In this document: piece by piece, positions 11,906 through 22,114 of the stretch | Layout: each line of letters opens with the position of its first letter | How positions within the stretch are numbered: the first letter of the stretch is position 1 | Assembly: GCF_019175285.1 (NCBI RefSeq) | Contig: NC_056524.1 | Location: 12,630,132-12,694,131, forward strand | DNA from: Sceloporus undulatus | Lineage: Eukaryota > Chordata > Lepidosauria > Squamata > Phrynosomatidae | Direction of reading: 5' to 3' | DNA: 64,000 bases | Made by a program: the position numbers and the translations under genes | Notes under the pieces: generated by a model | What the model saw: only the letters and a program-made list of their open reading frames with translations | What the model was told of the DNA's origin: nothing | The model's database searches: none

Positions 11906-12060
11906 AGCAACCGTCCCCTTTGATTGACACCTTCCCTCAGGCCAGGACCCGCCCCCCTCACACTCTGAGCCAATGGGAAGCTTCCCCCGCAGGCGCACGG
12001 GCCAATGGGAAGGGCAGAACGGGAAGGGAGTGGTCATGTGACCGGTTCAAGATGGCGGCG
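11906..12060. promoter_or_regulatory. Probable bidirectional CpG-island promoter (arm A)
   Basis: CpG-rich block between two divergent candidate first exons. It shows two CCAAT boxes (as attgg/ccaat: 'gagccaatggga', 'gggccaatggga'; NF-Y type), a GTCATGTGAC-like E-box and 'caagatggcggcg', the core of the YY1 initiator-type motif. No TATA box. These are standard parts of divergent housekeeping promoters; activity is inferred. Confidence 0.6.
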
Positions 12061-12186
12061 CCCAGTGGGAAGGGCGAGTGAGCGGTTTTGAGGCGGAAGC
12101 GACCTCAAACGATACAGAACCGCTATCGAAGCGAGCGGGAAAGGAATCAGGAATAAAGGCGCTTCGGGAGACTGTATTAACTGGAG
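12060..12186 (+). other. TMEM126A: Probable 5' non-coding exon of TMEM126A (arm A)
   Basis: Downstream of the aagatggcggcg motif, CpG-rich sequence without a sustained frame runs to ctggag|gtgggt, a good donor. Mammalian TMEM126A also begins with a non-coding exon. If right, intron 1 in arm A is about 15 kb and contains the CCDC89 pseudogene. Confidence 0.4.
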
Positions 12187-12479
12187 GTGGGTAGTGTCCA
12201 GGTTGGGAGTCCCAATTGTGAAGGTCAGGGTGGGACCTTTATTGTTATTATATTTTTATACTGTATGTAGGGTTACCAATAAGTCAGGACCCCAAACTGG
12301 GACAAACGTAGGACAAAATTTTCAAATGGAGGACACATTTTGAAAACAGGAGGACGCTCAAAAAATGATGGTTTTTTTAAAATTTTCATATAAATGCATG
12401 TTCTTAGGCATGATAAAAATGGAGGACATTTGGCATTATCCTGAACAGATGGCAGAAATGTGCTTCCCTTTCTGGCCAA

Positions 12480-12735
12480 AACCAGAAGAGGAGGAAGGGG
12501 GAAGAAGCGAGGAGGAGGAAGCGGAGAAGAAGAAAGGAGGAAGAAGAGGAGGAGGAGGAGGGGTAAAGGAGGAGGAGGAGGAAGAAGAGGAAGTAGAGGA
12601 AGAAAAAGGGGAGGAAGAGGGAAAGGATGAGGTGGGAAGAAGAGGTGGAGAAGAAGAGGAGAGGAGGACGAAAAGGAAAAAGAGGAGGAGAGAGGAGACA
12701 GAAGAAGAGGAGGAGGAGAAGAAGAAGAAAGGCTC
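12480..12735 (+). repeat. Polypurine (GGA/GAA)n tract
   Basis: About 255 bases almost entirely A and G on the plus strand. The arm B contig ends exactly where this tract begins, so it likely caused that assembly gap. Confidence 0.9.
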
Positions 12736-12985
12736 TTTCCCCTGCCTTGAAGCCCCTGGCCGGCGGAGGAAGCTCAAGGCAGGGAGAAAGGGTCTCCCCG
12801 AGGCGAGACCCTTTGTGTCCCTGCCTGAAGCCTCCCTGGCCGCGGGAAAGCGGCAAGGGAGGGAAAAAGGGCCTTGCCGAGGCGAGACCCTTTCCCCTGG
12901 CCCTCCCAGCCCGCCTCCCTGGCCGGCAGAGGAGGCCAAGCAGGAACGAGCCTTGCTGAGGCGAGGCTCTTTTCCCTGCCTGGCG
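12735..12985. repeat. Imperfect tandem repeat, about 80-base unit
   Basis: Three units share 'aaagg...tccccgaggcgagaccctt' and 'ccctggccg' blocks; the third reads 'gccttgctgaggcgaggctcttt'. It is internal to the transposon at 12268-13058. Confidence 0.7.
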
Positions 12986-13058
12986 TCGGTGGGGGGGGGT
13001 CCCCGGGGGCGGGGCCAAACCGGAAAGTCCCGCCCCCAGGCGGGATATGGCAACCCTA

Positions 13059-13499
13059 GCGGTATGGCGTCTGATAGAGTTAAATGTAAACCCTTGAAGG
13101 AATAGCATTGGGGGTGGCTGGGACATACTCAGTCAGCCAAACATTGGACCTTATCACACGTAGGTCCCTGTGTTTCCTTGCCAAAATGGTTAAAGTGGTG
13201 GCATCCCAGAAAAGCGATCCTATTTGCTATTGGTTATCACACACAGAGAGCACAACAAGGGTTAAATGCACATTAAAGTGGGCCCAATGCGAATTTGGCT
13301 ATCAAGAGGGAACAAACAAATCGCATTGCCTGCTTAGAAATACCTCTCTGCACATGCTCCAAAGGGTCATTTCCACAAGTATACACACACACCACACATG
13401 CTCAGGGAGAAGAGGGGGATCCTGTTTGCCACAAAGCCCCAGATGGTGTTTCAAGAAAGGCAGAATGAGGCTGGCCTCTGCAAACTCCAAAACCACACA

Positions 13500-13536
<37 letters not shown>

Positions 13537-14080
13537 GAGAGAAAGGAGAGGGCTGGGTCCATAAACCTGTTTGGTTCCAGCGAGGGCTGATACCCCCAAT
13601 GCCCTCTTTTCCAGGGCATGTCCCCGCTTCTCTCTCCTGTCTGGGAGGACTTCCAAAGCGCCCTCCCTCTGCCTTCTCCCACCAGCTCTGCCCTTCATTA
13701 GAGGCTCTGTTAGAGGAGGAGAGAACAGGGCAACGAGGAGCAGTGTGTATCCCTTTAAGAAGTCTCTCCCAGGGACGCAAGGCAGCTTGCGGAATCAGAA
13801 AAACTGGACGCATCTGGAGGCTTGGATTTTCACACAGCAGCCATTACATGAGAGTAGTCAATTCGCAAGCAATATGGAAATGCAAATCCGGTAGTTTTGC
13901 GAATTTACTTATTTCCTGATTGACCTCACATTCTCCCTGCAATCTCTTCCGATTGCTGCAGCATCATGTGGAAAGCAGCTGCGAATTTGGTCCTTAAGCC
14001 TGGATGACCCTGCATTGCCACCCCTTTAAAACTTCCAATTTTGCCCCGTGTGATAACACCTCTGTTTACTTTAAGGCAGC
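13059..14080. other. Gene-free, probably old repeat, with microsatellite
   Basis: The ends mirror each other loosely ('ccttatcacacgtagg' near 13150 against 'ccccgtgtgataacac' near 14045; 'gcgaatttgg' near 13292 and 13981), suggesting a large decayed inverted-repeat element. Open frames here (13108-13590, 13398-13919, reverse shadows) are only carried through the (AC)n run and show no protein family. Confidence 0.4.
13497..13533. repeat. (AC)n microsatellite
   Basis: About 18 AC units. Confidence 0.95.
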
Positions 14081-14475
14081 AGTTCCCAACCTTTGTGGGC
14101 CGCGACCCCCTTTCCGGGCGAAGTCACTCCCGCAACCTCCCTCATTGGTTGGGAGGCGAGGAAGGGACGGGACTTTTGACTGCCTACAAGCCCCAGCGGG
14201 CTTTGCGGCCAAGTCCCGCCCCTTCCCAGCCTCCCAACCAATCAGGGAGGCCACCGGGGAAGAGGGACGGACTTCCCAGCGCAAAGACCGCTGGGGCTTG
14301 TAGTCCCGGCCCCTCGCCTCCTCCCGCGGTGCCTTCGAGGGCACCCATGGGGAGGAGGCGACCCAGCCCTTTCTCCTTGCGGTTGCCGTGCTAGCACCGG
14401 CACCCGCAGGGAAAAAGGAGGAGGGGAAGGCAGAGGCGAACCCAACCTGGCAACCCCCAGGTTGGGAACCCCTGC
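14081..14475. mobile_element. hAT-type MITE with internal palindrome
   Basis: Left end cagcagttcccaacctttg and right end caggttgggaacccctgc are inverted. Flanks share a ttaagg-type duplication of about 8 bases, as hAT elements make. Inside, 'ctacaagccccagcgg' and 'ccgctggggcttgtag' are inverted copies. Very CpG-rich; the Pro/Arg-rich open frames over it are by-products. Confidence 0.75.
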
Positions 14476-14770
14476 TTAAGGGTCCCTCTCCCGTTGAAGT
14501 TGTCCAGGTGTTTACGGTTTATGGATTTCTCTTGTAATTCAAGGTTTTGTTGACACTGAGAAGTATTAAAACGGACCTGAGGTAGATTTGTTTAAAAGCT
14601 AATTTTTAAGCCCTTAATCCTGATCAATCCAGTTACATGGATACGAAAATCACTATACTTTAGAGAAAAAACTCTTCGGTATGGAGATGGTAACCATTCC
14701 AACTGCAAGGGGGAATTATGCCATTCAGTGCTGTGGCTCTTTTCCATCTTCCATGGCTCAGTGAATTATA

Positions 14771-15000
14771 GGCCTGATATAGACAGGCCAAAATAAAGCT
14801 GCCTTCGAGTCACTTGGAGGTATGCGTTTAAATGATGCATGCGTCCTAAGAGTTTGGAAGCCCCGCCCCAAAGCCACGATTCACTCCTAAGGACTGGAGT
14901 GCAGCTTTGGTGCGCTTCCAGACCTTAGAACACACATCATGAACACCATACCCCATAGTGACCTGAAGCAGCTTTATTTTGTCCTGTCTGTAAGGGCCAT
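14771..15000. mobile_element. Palindromic MITE
   Basis: Left arm 'gacaggccaaaataaagctgc' is mirrored by 'gcagctttattttgtcctgtc' at the right end, with paired 'cctaag' and 'ccttag' blocks inside. A half copy lies at 26565-26690 (arm B 58135-58260). Confidence 0.7.
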
Positions 15001-15775
15001 AGTCCTGAATTTGCATCTATATGCGTTTCTTTAAAGGTGTACCCACTATGTCTGAATCTCCACAAGCCAAGTTTTGTTGTCAAACACTTGAGTGTCTTAA
15101 TGAAACAAAGTAACATCTAGAATGCTTGTGTGTATTATCTTCTTTATACTATCTGCTTGCCATAGAGTCTGCTTTATTTCACACATAATTAGAGAGGTAT
15201 AGGATATTTTTTGTTTCATGTGCGCCAATCAAGCATCCTACTTTGTACTCATTCTATAGCATTGCTTCAATGCTGTAACTGTATCACAGGTGATATTGAC
15301 TGTTAGGATGTGCAGTCAAGGAATAACATTCAATGAATTTTGCATAAACAACTAATCAAAGCAGATCACATCAAATCTGCAAGGGATATAATTTTTTAAG
15401 ATTGTTCCATCTTCATCAGTTTCCAACACAACTTTCTTCTAGTTTGTGATCTAATTTTAGTGGGCTCCCCGGCATTCGCCCTAATGAATTCTTCTTACGG
15501 CATTATGCCAACTTCTTGCTTTTTCGAACATGTTGTGCATCCTGATATCCCATTTAGTTTTCTTTTATAAGAGAGTGATATTCGTTATCGCCATGATTTC
15601 CAAAGAGAGTTAAAGAGGTTCATAATGAATATTTTTTTCCCACTTGGCAACATCTTACTTTCACAGCGGCTTGACAAACAGGGAATGACTATCCCATAAA
15701 GAATATATAGAAAGGAGCTTGTTGTAGATTTCTTTTACTTAGAGAGACCCAGGAGCCATGATTGAAAAGGAACAT
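15001..15775. other. Gene-free AT-rich stretch
   Basis: No repeat family, splice-flanked exon or open frame of note was recognised. Confidence 0.4.
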
Positions 15776-16250
15776 AGGTGGTTACAGACCCTGAGAAGCG
15801 GAAGTCTGCTCCGCCCCGCTTGCAGCGTTCGGGAACCGCAGCCTTTAAATGGTGCGGCTCTCCCGGACGCTGCAGAGAAGGAGCGCGGAAATCGCGCTCC
15901 TCTCAGGCCCCGGAAGAGCGCCGCAAGTGCCAAAGGCGCACTCGCGGCATCACTTCCGTTGTGCAACGTGTGGATGCAGAGCGTCCGCACGTCAAAATGG
16001 CGGCGGCCGTTACAACACGGCCGCCGCCATTTGTCACAGACTCTGTCCGTGATAAGGTAAGGGCATCTTACCCATGCACAATATATTGTGCATTGCATCA
16101 GGACACATGCTCAATGGGATCTGTTACACAATCGTTTTCTAAACCCTTTTTCAAAAGGGGACGTCCTAAGGACGTCCTTTATGGCGCCTGTACCCGCCAT
16201 AGTTTATTAGCTGCAGCACCCCCCAGAAGGAAATACATCCAATTCGGAGC
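15776..16250. mobile_element. GC-rich palindromic element (MITE-like)
   Basis: Contains 'aaatggcggcggcc' closely followed by its inverse 'ggccgccgccattt' (centre near 16014), an 8-base overlap motif 'gcgctc', and the direct repeat 'ttgtgcattgcatcaggacac' that recurs at 16778-16798. The ORFs over it come from its CpG-rich composition. Class unknown. Confidence 0.5.
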
Positions 16251-17015
16251 ACCCAATTCAAAGTAAACCCAGTTTTTATAGTATTTTGAACAAAGAAAAC
16301 TAGAAATCACACTCATGGTTACATTGAATTAAACATTTACACACCCTGTGTATTCAGGGATATCCGAGCATACGTCTCTATTATGTGCCTTTAAGTAGTG
16401 TCCAACTTATGGCAACCATAAGGTGAACCTATCATGTATTGGAAAGATATTTAGAGGGGGCTTGCTTTTGCCTTCCTGTGAGACTGAGGGAGTGGGACTT
16501 GTCCAAAGTCACCCAGTGGGTTCCACTGGCATCCAGAGTAATGTCTAATACTCAAACCAATGCACCATTCTGGCTTGACACAACAGAAATACTATCTATA
16601 GTTTAATTTAAAATGTTTGCCTTACTTGGACAAATTGTAAACTGATTACCACCACGTAAAGATGAATGTGATGTGCAGAGCAACAGCAGAGGGGTAGCTA
16701 GCTATGTCTCTGGGACTATTGCAAAAACAGAGCGGGCGTACGGCCATGCACTAACGTCCCAATGCACAACGGATATATTGTGCATTGCATCAGGACACAT
16801 TGCTCAATGGGATATGTTGCACAACTGTTTCTAACCATAAGGAAGAGGTGATAAACCCATCCTCTTTCTGTTCAAATAAGAAACAGGAAAAACCCTACAG
16901 AATAACCACAAGATTAGAAAATAACAGACAGACAAACCAATTGGCTGACAAACAGAATCCCTTCAGCATGCCCAAGGCCTAGAGAATGGGAAGCAATTAG
17001 GCTTTCCAAGGGGGG
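16251..17015. other. Repeat-bearing gene-free stretch
   Basis: Holds a reverse SINE (16380-16575), a partial copy of the 15776-16250 element (16745-16830) and a 45-base direct copy of 17550-17600 ('ataaggaagaggtgata'). A poly-G run at 17010-17020 marks the start of the CCDC89-related block. Confidence 0.5.
16380..16575 (-). repeat. tRNA-type squamate SINE, reverse orientation
   Basis: Reads 'tgtgcctttaagtagtgtccaacttatggcaaccataagg', then the reverse body to 'caatgcaccattctggc'. Confidence 0.75.
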
Positions 17016-17764
17016 GGGGGAGATCCATAATCATCTCAGGCCATTATTGAGGAAGTTTTGGCTATGCCTAATTTATCATAACTTCAAACCATGAAGAAGG
17101 GCAAATTGTTTGGGAGGAAGGAATAGAGCCAAGTCTAATCTACTCTGCGAAATAATGCTTTGACAATGCTTAAATTGCCATGACTCAATCCTGTGGAATT
17201 CTGGGATCTGAGTTGGTTGTATCACCCAAATGTTCGAGACAGAGAAGGCTAAGTATCTTACAAAACCCAGAATCCATAGCATTGCTCATGGCAGTTAAAG
17301 CACTGTCAAACTGCAATAGTTCTGCAGTGCAGATGCAGCCCTATTACAGATCCATAATCTCCCACAATGTGTTCTCAGACACTTGCATTGATATTGGGGG
17401 CAACTCTACACTCTAGAAATAATCAGTTAGATACCACTGTATTGCCACGGCTCCATGCCACTGAATCCTGGAATTTGTAGTTTTATCCTTCTCATTGGAC
17501 AGAGAAGGATAAAGACCTAAGAGTCAGTCGAATTTATGGAGCTAAATCTTTTCTAAACCATAAGGAAGAGGTGATAGACCCATTCCTCTTTCTGTCAAAT
17601 AATGTTATTAAGCGCGGCAACACAGGAGATAATATCTTGCCTATAAGACCCTTGTGAAGAAAATGCTACCCTGAATGTTCAAAACTCAGAATTGAGTGGA
17701 TCAGTAAAATTTGTTGTTGTTTATTTTCCATCTATAGATCAGGAAGATGCAATGAGATCTAGAG

Positions 17765-17940
17765 CAGTGGTTCTCAACCTCTGAATCGCAACCCCTTTGA
17801 GGTCCAAACATTTCCACGGGGTCTCCAAGACCATTGGAAAACACATATTCCATCGGAAAACACAAATAATTTATGTTTAGGGTCACCACAACAGGGGAAC
17901 TGTATGAAAGGGCGCAGCATTAGGAAGTTGAGAACCACTG
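17765..17940. mobile_element. SPIN (SPACE INVADERS) hAT, non-autonomous
   Basis: Ends cagtggttctcaacct and aagttgagaaccactg, with internal 'aaccccttTGaggtcc', 'agaccattggaaaacacat' and 'ttatgtttagggtca' as in the SPIN_NA family. About 175 bases, flanked by tctagag on both sides (the hAT 8-base target duplication, favouring TCTAGAGN). The paired site beside CCDC89, about 50945-50955, reads gtctagagg with no insert: an empty site. Confidence 0.88.
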
Positions 17941-18109
17941 TCTAGAGCAAAAGTAAAGTGTGTTTGTTCTAGAACGTTCCAGTCTTTTCCTGGCTTGTGA
18001 TATCATAGAATTCTTAGAATGCTTCCAGTAAGGTTGTTTCAACTGCTGGAACAAATGGTACAAGAGCTCAGAGGTTTCCAATGCTACCTAAAGGAAAGTA
18101 CGGAGTAGC

Positions 18110-19197
18110 TTGAATTTAGAGCACGGGAGTTTCCTCAACATGCCTCAGGATGAAGAGGACCCAGAGATGGCCTTTCCCCTCCCAACTCAGCAGAGGCGAA
18201 GACAATCGAAGTGGAACATAGGAGAGCCCTTTGAGTCCTTGGAGAAGCTGCAGGGCCTCTCCAGTGGGGAGAAGGGGAGAAGGCCATGTTGCTTCACGCA
18301 TCCATGAACAATCTCAACTGATCTGCATCCTGAAGAAGCGAGCAGATGACCAGTTCTGTGCCAAGGCCCTGAACAGCTCAACATAGAGCTGGAGGAGATG
18401 AGGGCGGCAGATGCCCTCAGACTGGAGAATAAACCCGGCACACCAGCAGCTGGAAGAGCGCTTTATGGACTTGTGCCAACCATGAGGCATGATCCATCAA
18501 AGATGAACACAAACGTCAGAACACACACGCTGAGGGAAGAAAAACCGCGCCTGCGTCAAGAGAACCAAAATCTCTTCAGCCAACCTTTGAAAGAGAAAGA
18601 GCAGAGCTGGCCCAGCTCACTTCCAGCTGGAGACACTCTCTAAGAAAGGGGCGTCTTTAAAGGAAGTTACAAAGAGGGAAGCCAATGTACCAAGAACGAG
18701 AGAAAAAGTTCTGGAAGCTCAAAGCCAACACGCCAGAGTCCTGCTGAGGAAATGAAGTCCTTGGGATGCCAACTGAAATCTTAAGGAGAAGCACATCATG
18801 TCACCAAGAACTGAAACAAGCAGAAAAGCAGCTAAGGGAAACCGATAGCAATGTGCAAACCAGGCTGGAAAAGCTGACTAAAGACAAAGAGGAGTGCTGA
18901 AGTTGGCTATGGATCGAGGCAAGGCGCTGCGGAAAAGCAATGGGAGATACTGCACTAGAGAAGAAGGCGGAAGAGATGGAGAAAGCCAAACGGCAGCTGA
19001 ACAGCGCTTTGAGACTGAGGCGCCTTGGTAAACAGTAATTCTCCGGGTTCGGGACCTTCACCATCGACTGGATGGAGCACAACAAGCCATGCTGAACTCC
19101 AGATGCAGTTGAAGCTTACAAGAAGCACAGCACAGAGCTGCTTATAAAGAGAAAGAGTTAAATGCCAAACGCGCCATTTCATGGCAAGTCAGTAGAC
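18110..19197 (+). pseudogene. CCDC89: CCDC89 pseudogene
   Basis: Aligns end to end with the intact CCDC89 frame at 49674-50786 but on the opposite strand. The start (MNLEHGSFLNMPQDEEDPEMAF) is readable, then repeated small deletions and insertions break the frame; at least a few dozen by eye, plus substitutions at several per cent. The AATAAA after the gene is also conserved (about 19285). Flanking non-coding DNA is copied too, so it arose by DNA-level duplication, not retroposition. Some indels may be sequencing error, since neighbouring arm A sequence is rich in one-base indels. Confidence 0.88.
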
Positions 19198-19726
19198 TTG
19201 CCACCACTAAGCTTGTTACTACCAAGTGTTGTTGTTTCTGTTGTTGTTGTTGTTGTTGTTTATCTATGTATTTAACAGAAAAAAATAAAGCAAGCTTAAT
19301 TTTTCAACTGCTGAACACTGCTTTTAAAATTTACTGCTTAGGCTCAGCCTAGAAGAACCTATTTGTATGAAGACCCCAACTTAACAATTCATCTCAGAAA
19401 AGTGTTGCATAGAGAAAACGATTAATATTGTGATTTCTAAGGGGGTGCCAGATTTCCAGGGCCTGGCTGTGTCTGTTTTCATCCCCTGGTAGGAGATGAA
19501 GGTGCAAATCTCCAGTAGTGGTGGACTCAGCTCTAGGTACCAGCAAACGGCTGTATTTATCTCTCCAGCTCAACTAGTAAAGAGAAGCAGCTTCCACAAT
19601 TTGCAAGGCGTAACTGATTTGCAACTTGCAAAGACCCTACAGAGGATTTTTTTAAACTTATTAGCATCCTCTTTCTCTCCCAGTTGTTGTCCACACAGGC
19701 TTTTGTATCTACATTCGGTCTAGAAC

Positions 19727-20262
19727 AGGGGTAGAAACCTGCGGCCCGTGGGCCGGATCGGCCCAGCAAGGCCTTGGGACCGGCCCCAGCCCGGTCCTGC
19801 CGGCTGATTGCTGCCAGGGCCTTTGGGGGGCAATTGTCATAGAAGCCTCAGAAACATGCATTTATACCAGTGCTTCTCAATTATTTTCTGTCATGCCCCC
19901 CCTAGAAGAAGAAACATTCGTCCACCACGCGACTGTAAATAGTACATTTGTTATAAAATTGCATAAGTACACCTCTGCACAACAGAGCCCTCGGCCCCCC
20001 CTTTACGGAGCCTTGCGCCCCCCCTGGGGGCCCGCCCAACTATTTGAGAAGGCGGATTTATACTACATTTTTTAAAAAATCAGCAAATTCTTTCGCGGGT
20101 CCCCATTTTTTTAAAAAGTGTCTTCCAGTTGAAAATTTTGTCCTACATTTGTCCTGGTTTATTTAATATTTAAATTTTAAAAAAAAATATTTAATTATTT
20201 ATTTTTTGTCTGAGGGACAACAACCTGGACCTGGCTCAAAAAGTTTGCCTACCCCCTGGAGA
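19727..20262. mobile_element. hAT-type MITE carrying a nested MITE
   Basis: Outer ends caggggtagaaacctgcggcccg and aaaagtttgcctaccccctg are the CAGGGGTAGGCAA-type hAT termini. Nested at about 19872-20052 is a second element with ends cagtgcttctcaatt and aactatttgagaagg. A fragment 'gaaaattttgtcctacatttgtcc' related to 12268-13058 follows. Absent from the paired site beside CCDC89 (near 49130-49150). Confidence 0.7.
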
Positions 20263-20744
20263 AGCAAGTAGGCTACATTAACTTTTCTTCATCATGTCTC
20301 CCTAAGTGAGAAGAAATACAGTTGGATGAGGAAGGGCTTCATCTCTTCTGGGCTAGGCAATATACTTGAAGGTATATGTTTGTGTTGAATTTACCAGCAT
20401 GTAGCTGGCAGGTTATTTTTGAATAGTTCTAAGACTCCTTTTTTGCCTGCAATAGGGGTTCCGTGACAACTTGCCGTACTATTGATACAGGTTGAACAGA
20501 CTGGGATGCAGAAGCCTGGGTGGAAAAATCAGGCTTATCACTTAGGCCACATCAGTGGAAACCTCATAAATTCCTCTTGTAATCCCAATGCTTCATTGTC
20601 AAGGAGCCTCTCAGGCTTGTGGGCTTTTGTTTTGGTTTTTTTATGAGGTTTTGGTTTTTAATTAAGTAGACTTTTCAAAAATGTATTTGGGATGTGTGGT
20701 TTCACATGCAATGAACTGAGAGTTATGTATGTACAATCTTTTCA

Positions 20745-21075
20745 AGAAAGTGTAAAAGGAGTGACACTGGCATTTGGTCCAGGACCCCTATTGAATACCA
20801 ATGAAGTAGCTGCTTAAATCCTATTAGATACAGTGGCATAGTAAAATTTGTTGGTTGTTTTGTGCCTTCAAGTCCTCTATGATTTATGCTGACCCTAAAG
20901 CAAACCTTCCATGAGATTTTCTTGGCAAGATTTTTCAGAGGATGGTTTGCCATGAATGGTGTCCCTTATATAAGGGCAAATCAAGGTTTGCTGTTAGGAA
21001 TTTTTTGCATGCGGGGGTACTTTCAAGCTGTAGATTGTGGAATCCGTGGATACAGAATCCGTGGAAAAAAGAGCC
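20745..21075. mobile_element. pogo/Tigger-like MITE with nested SINE
   Basis: 'ggtccaggacccctattgaataccaatg' and terminal 'ggaatccgtggatacagaatccgtgg' match the 3208-3440 family; a SINE tail in reverse sits at 20855-20950. Confidence 0.55.
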
Positions 21076-21289
21076 ACCTGAAATTAAATGTAGCATAAAA
21101 GTAATGGCAAACCAATTTAATGCACTTGACTGATGTACAGTATATTGAGACTTACCTCACCATATAAAGGGTAATACTGTTTTCATGAGTTGCTTGATGG
21201 GAAAATGTTTATATAGAATCTCTAACTAGATATGTCCAGTCATGATTTACATCACATCAGGTCATTTCAATTTAATCGGTCACTGGATG

Positions 21290-21480
21290 GTGGGTTGTTT
21301 CTGTTTTTTGGCATGATTGTGTTCAGAGAGGGATTTGCCATTGTCTCGTCCTCTGAGGCTTAGGGAGGGTGATTTGCCCAGTCACTAGTAGGTTGTCCAG
21401 GGCAGTCCAGGGATTTGAACCTAGTCTTCAAGTCCCACCCCATCCTTGCAGCCTATACCATAATAGACTTATCTCACTGG
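21290..21480 (-). repeat. tRNA-type squamate SINE, reverse orientation
   Basis: Reverse body with 'gagagggatttgccattg', 'gtgatttgccca' and 'ggatttgaacc', degenerate. Confidence 0.6.
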
Positions 21481-22114
21481 GCCTACCCTACAGGAGTGTG
21501 AAGAAACTCTTTCTATGAATCCCATCCTGGGAGAAAGGAGGGATAGAAATCCAGTACTAAATAAAAATAATATGGTGGTTAAGAATCCTGTGTAATCAGG
21601 TTCACGACGGGAAGCCTAGCACATGTAGAGCATGCTCTCCTCTTCATCCCTTTCCCCACAAATGCTGGAAGGGTGTCTTTTTCTCCATGCAAGATTATTT
21701 GCATGAACTGAAATCCTATGGTGCCATACACCTCATGAGATCTCTTTCCCCTTTTGCATGTGGTTGTAAATTTCTGCTATTCAATATTTCAGTTCCCATG
21801 CAGTTGTGAATTTTTTGGATGGTGCATAACTATTATCTTCAATGCACCGCTTGATTCGTGGGATGTAGAGACGAGCCATTGCATATCTATGTTACACAAT
21901 GGGCCAATAAAGCAAGCCACACTGCAGATACGCAACTATGAAACATGGGTATCAGCAGAAGCATGGAGGCAGTTGCAAACCATATTACTTCATGTATGCA
22001 AACACAAGCATTAATATGATTGTGACGTGGTATTAAAATCCAAAATAAGGCTGTAATTCAGAACAAGTTTATTACCAGTAGAAATTTTATTATATAATAC
22101 ACCTGCAAGGTAGA

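Larger units (their letters stand above)
12268..13058. mobile_element. Non-autonomous DNA transposon with purine tract and tandem repeats
   Basis: Ends are inverted: tagggttacca at the left, tggcaacccta at the right. The left part reads 'caggaccccaaactgggacaaa...ggacaaaattttcaaatggaggac'. The centre is a 250-base GGA/GAA tract and then three imperfect tandem units of about 80 bases with 'ccgaggcgagaccctt'. A 60-base related fragment, reversed, sits at about 20100-20160. Arm B keeps only the left part (60789-60998). Superfamily uncertain. Confidence 0.65.
17016..20325 (+). repeat. Diverged inverted copy of the CCDC89 locus
   Basis: Matches the reverse complement of 49065-51733 from the poly-G/poly-C run through CCDC89 and past its polyadenylation signal. 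Unlike arm A against arm B, many true substitutions separate these copies outside the coding part (for instance 17370-17410 against 51300-51340), so this is an older duplication. The right breakpoint falls about 10 bases inside the MITE that follows CCDC89 (48893-49066). Confidence 0.85.
20326..22110. other. Gene-free repeat-bearing stretch
   Basis: A pogo-like MITE (about 20745-21075) with a reverse SINE inside it (20855-20950), then another reverse SINE (21290-21480). The open frame at 21754-22014 (+) has no recognised product. Confidence 0.5.

Noticed and set aside
12365-13126. Frames of 246 (+), 240 (-) and 205 (-) codons
   Set aside because: Produced by the polypurine tract and tandem repeats of a transposon (poly-Glu/Arg one way, poly-Ser/Leu/Phe the other).
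13497-13533. CRISPR-like or other regular array
   Set aside because: Simple (AC)n microsatellite; no direct repeats with unique spacers anywhere in the window.
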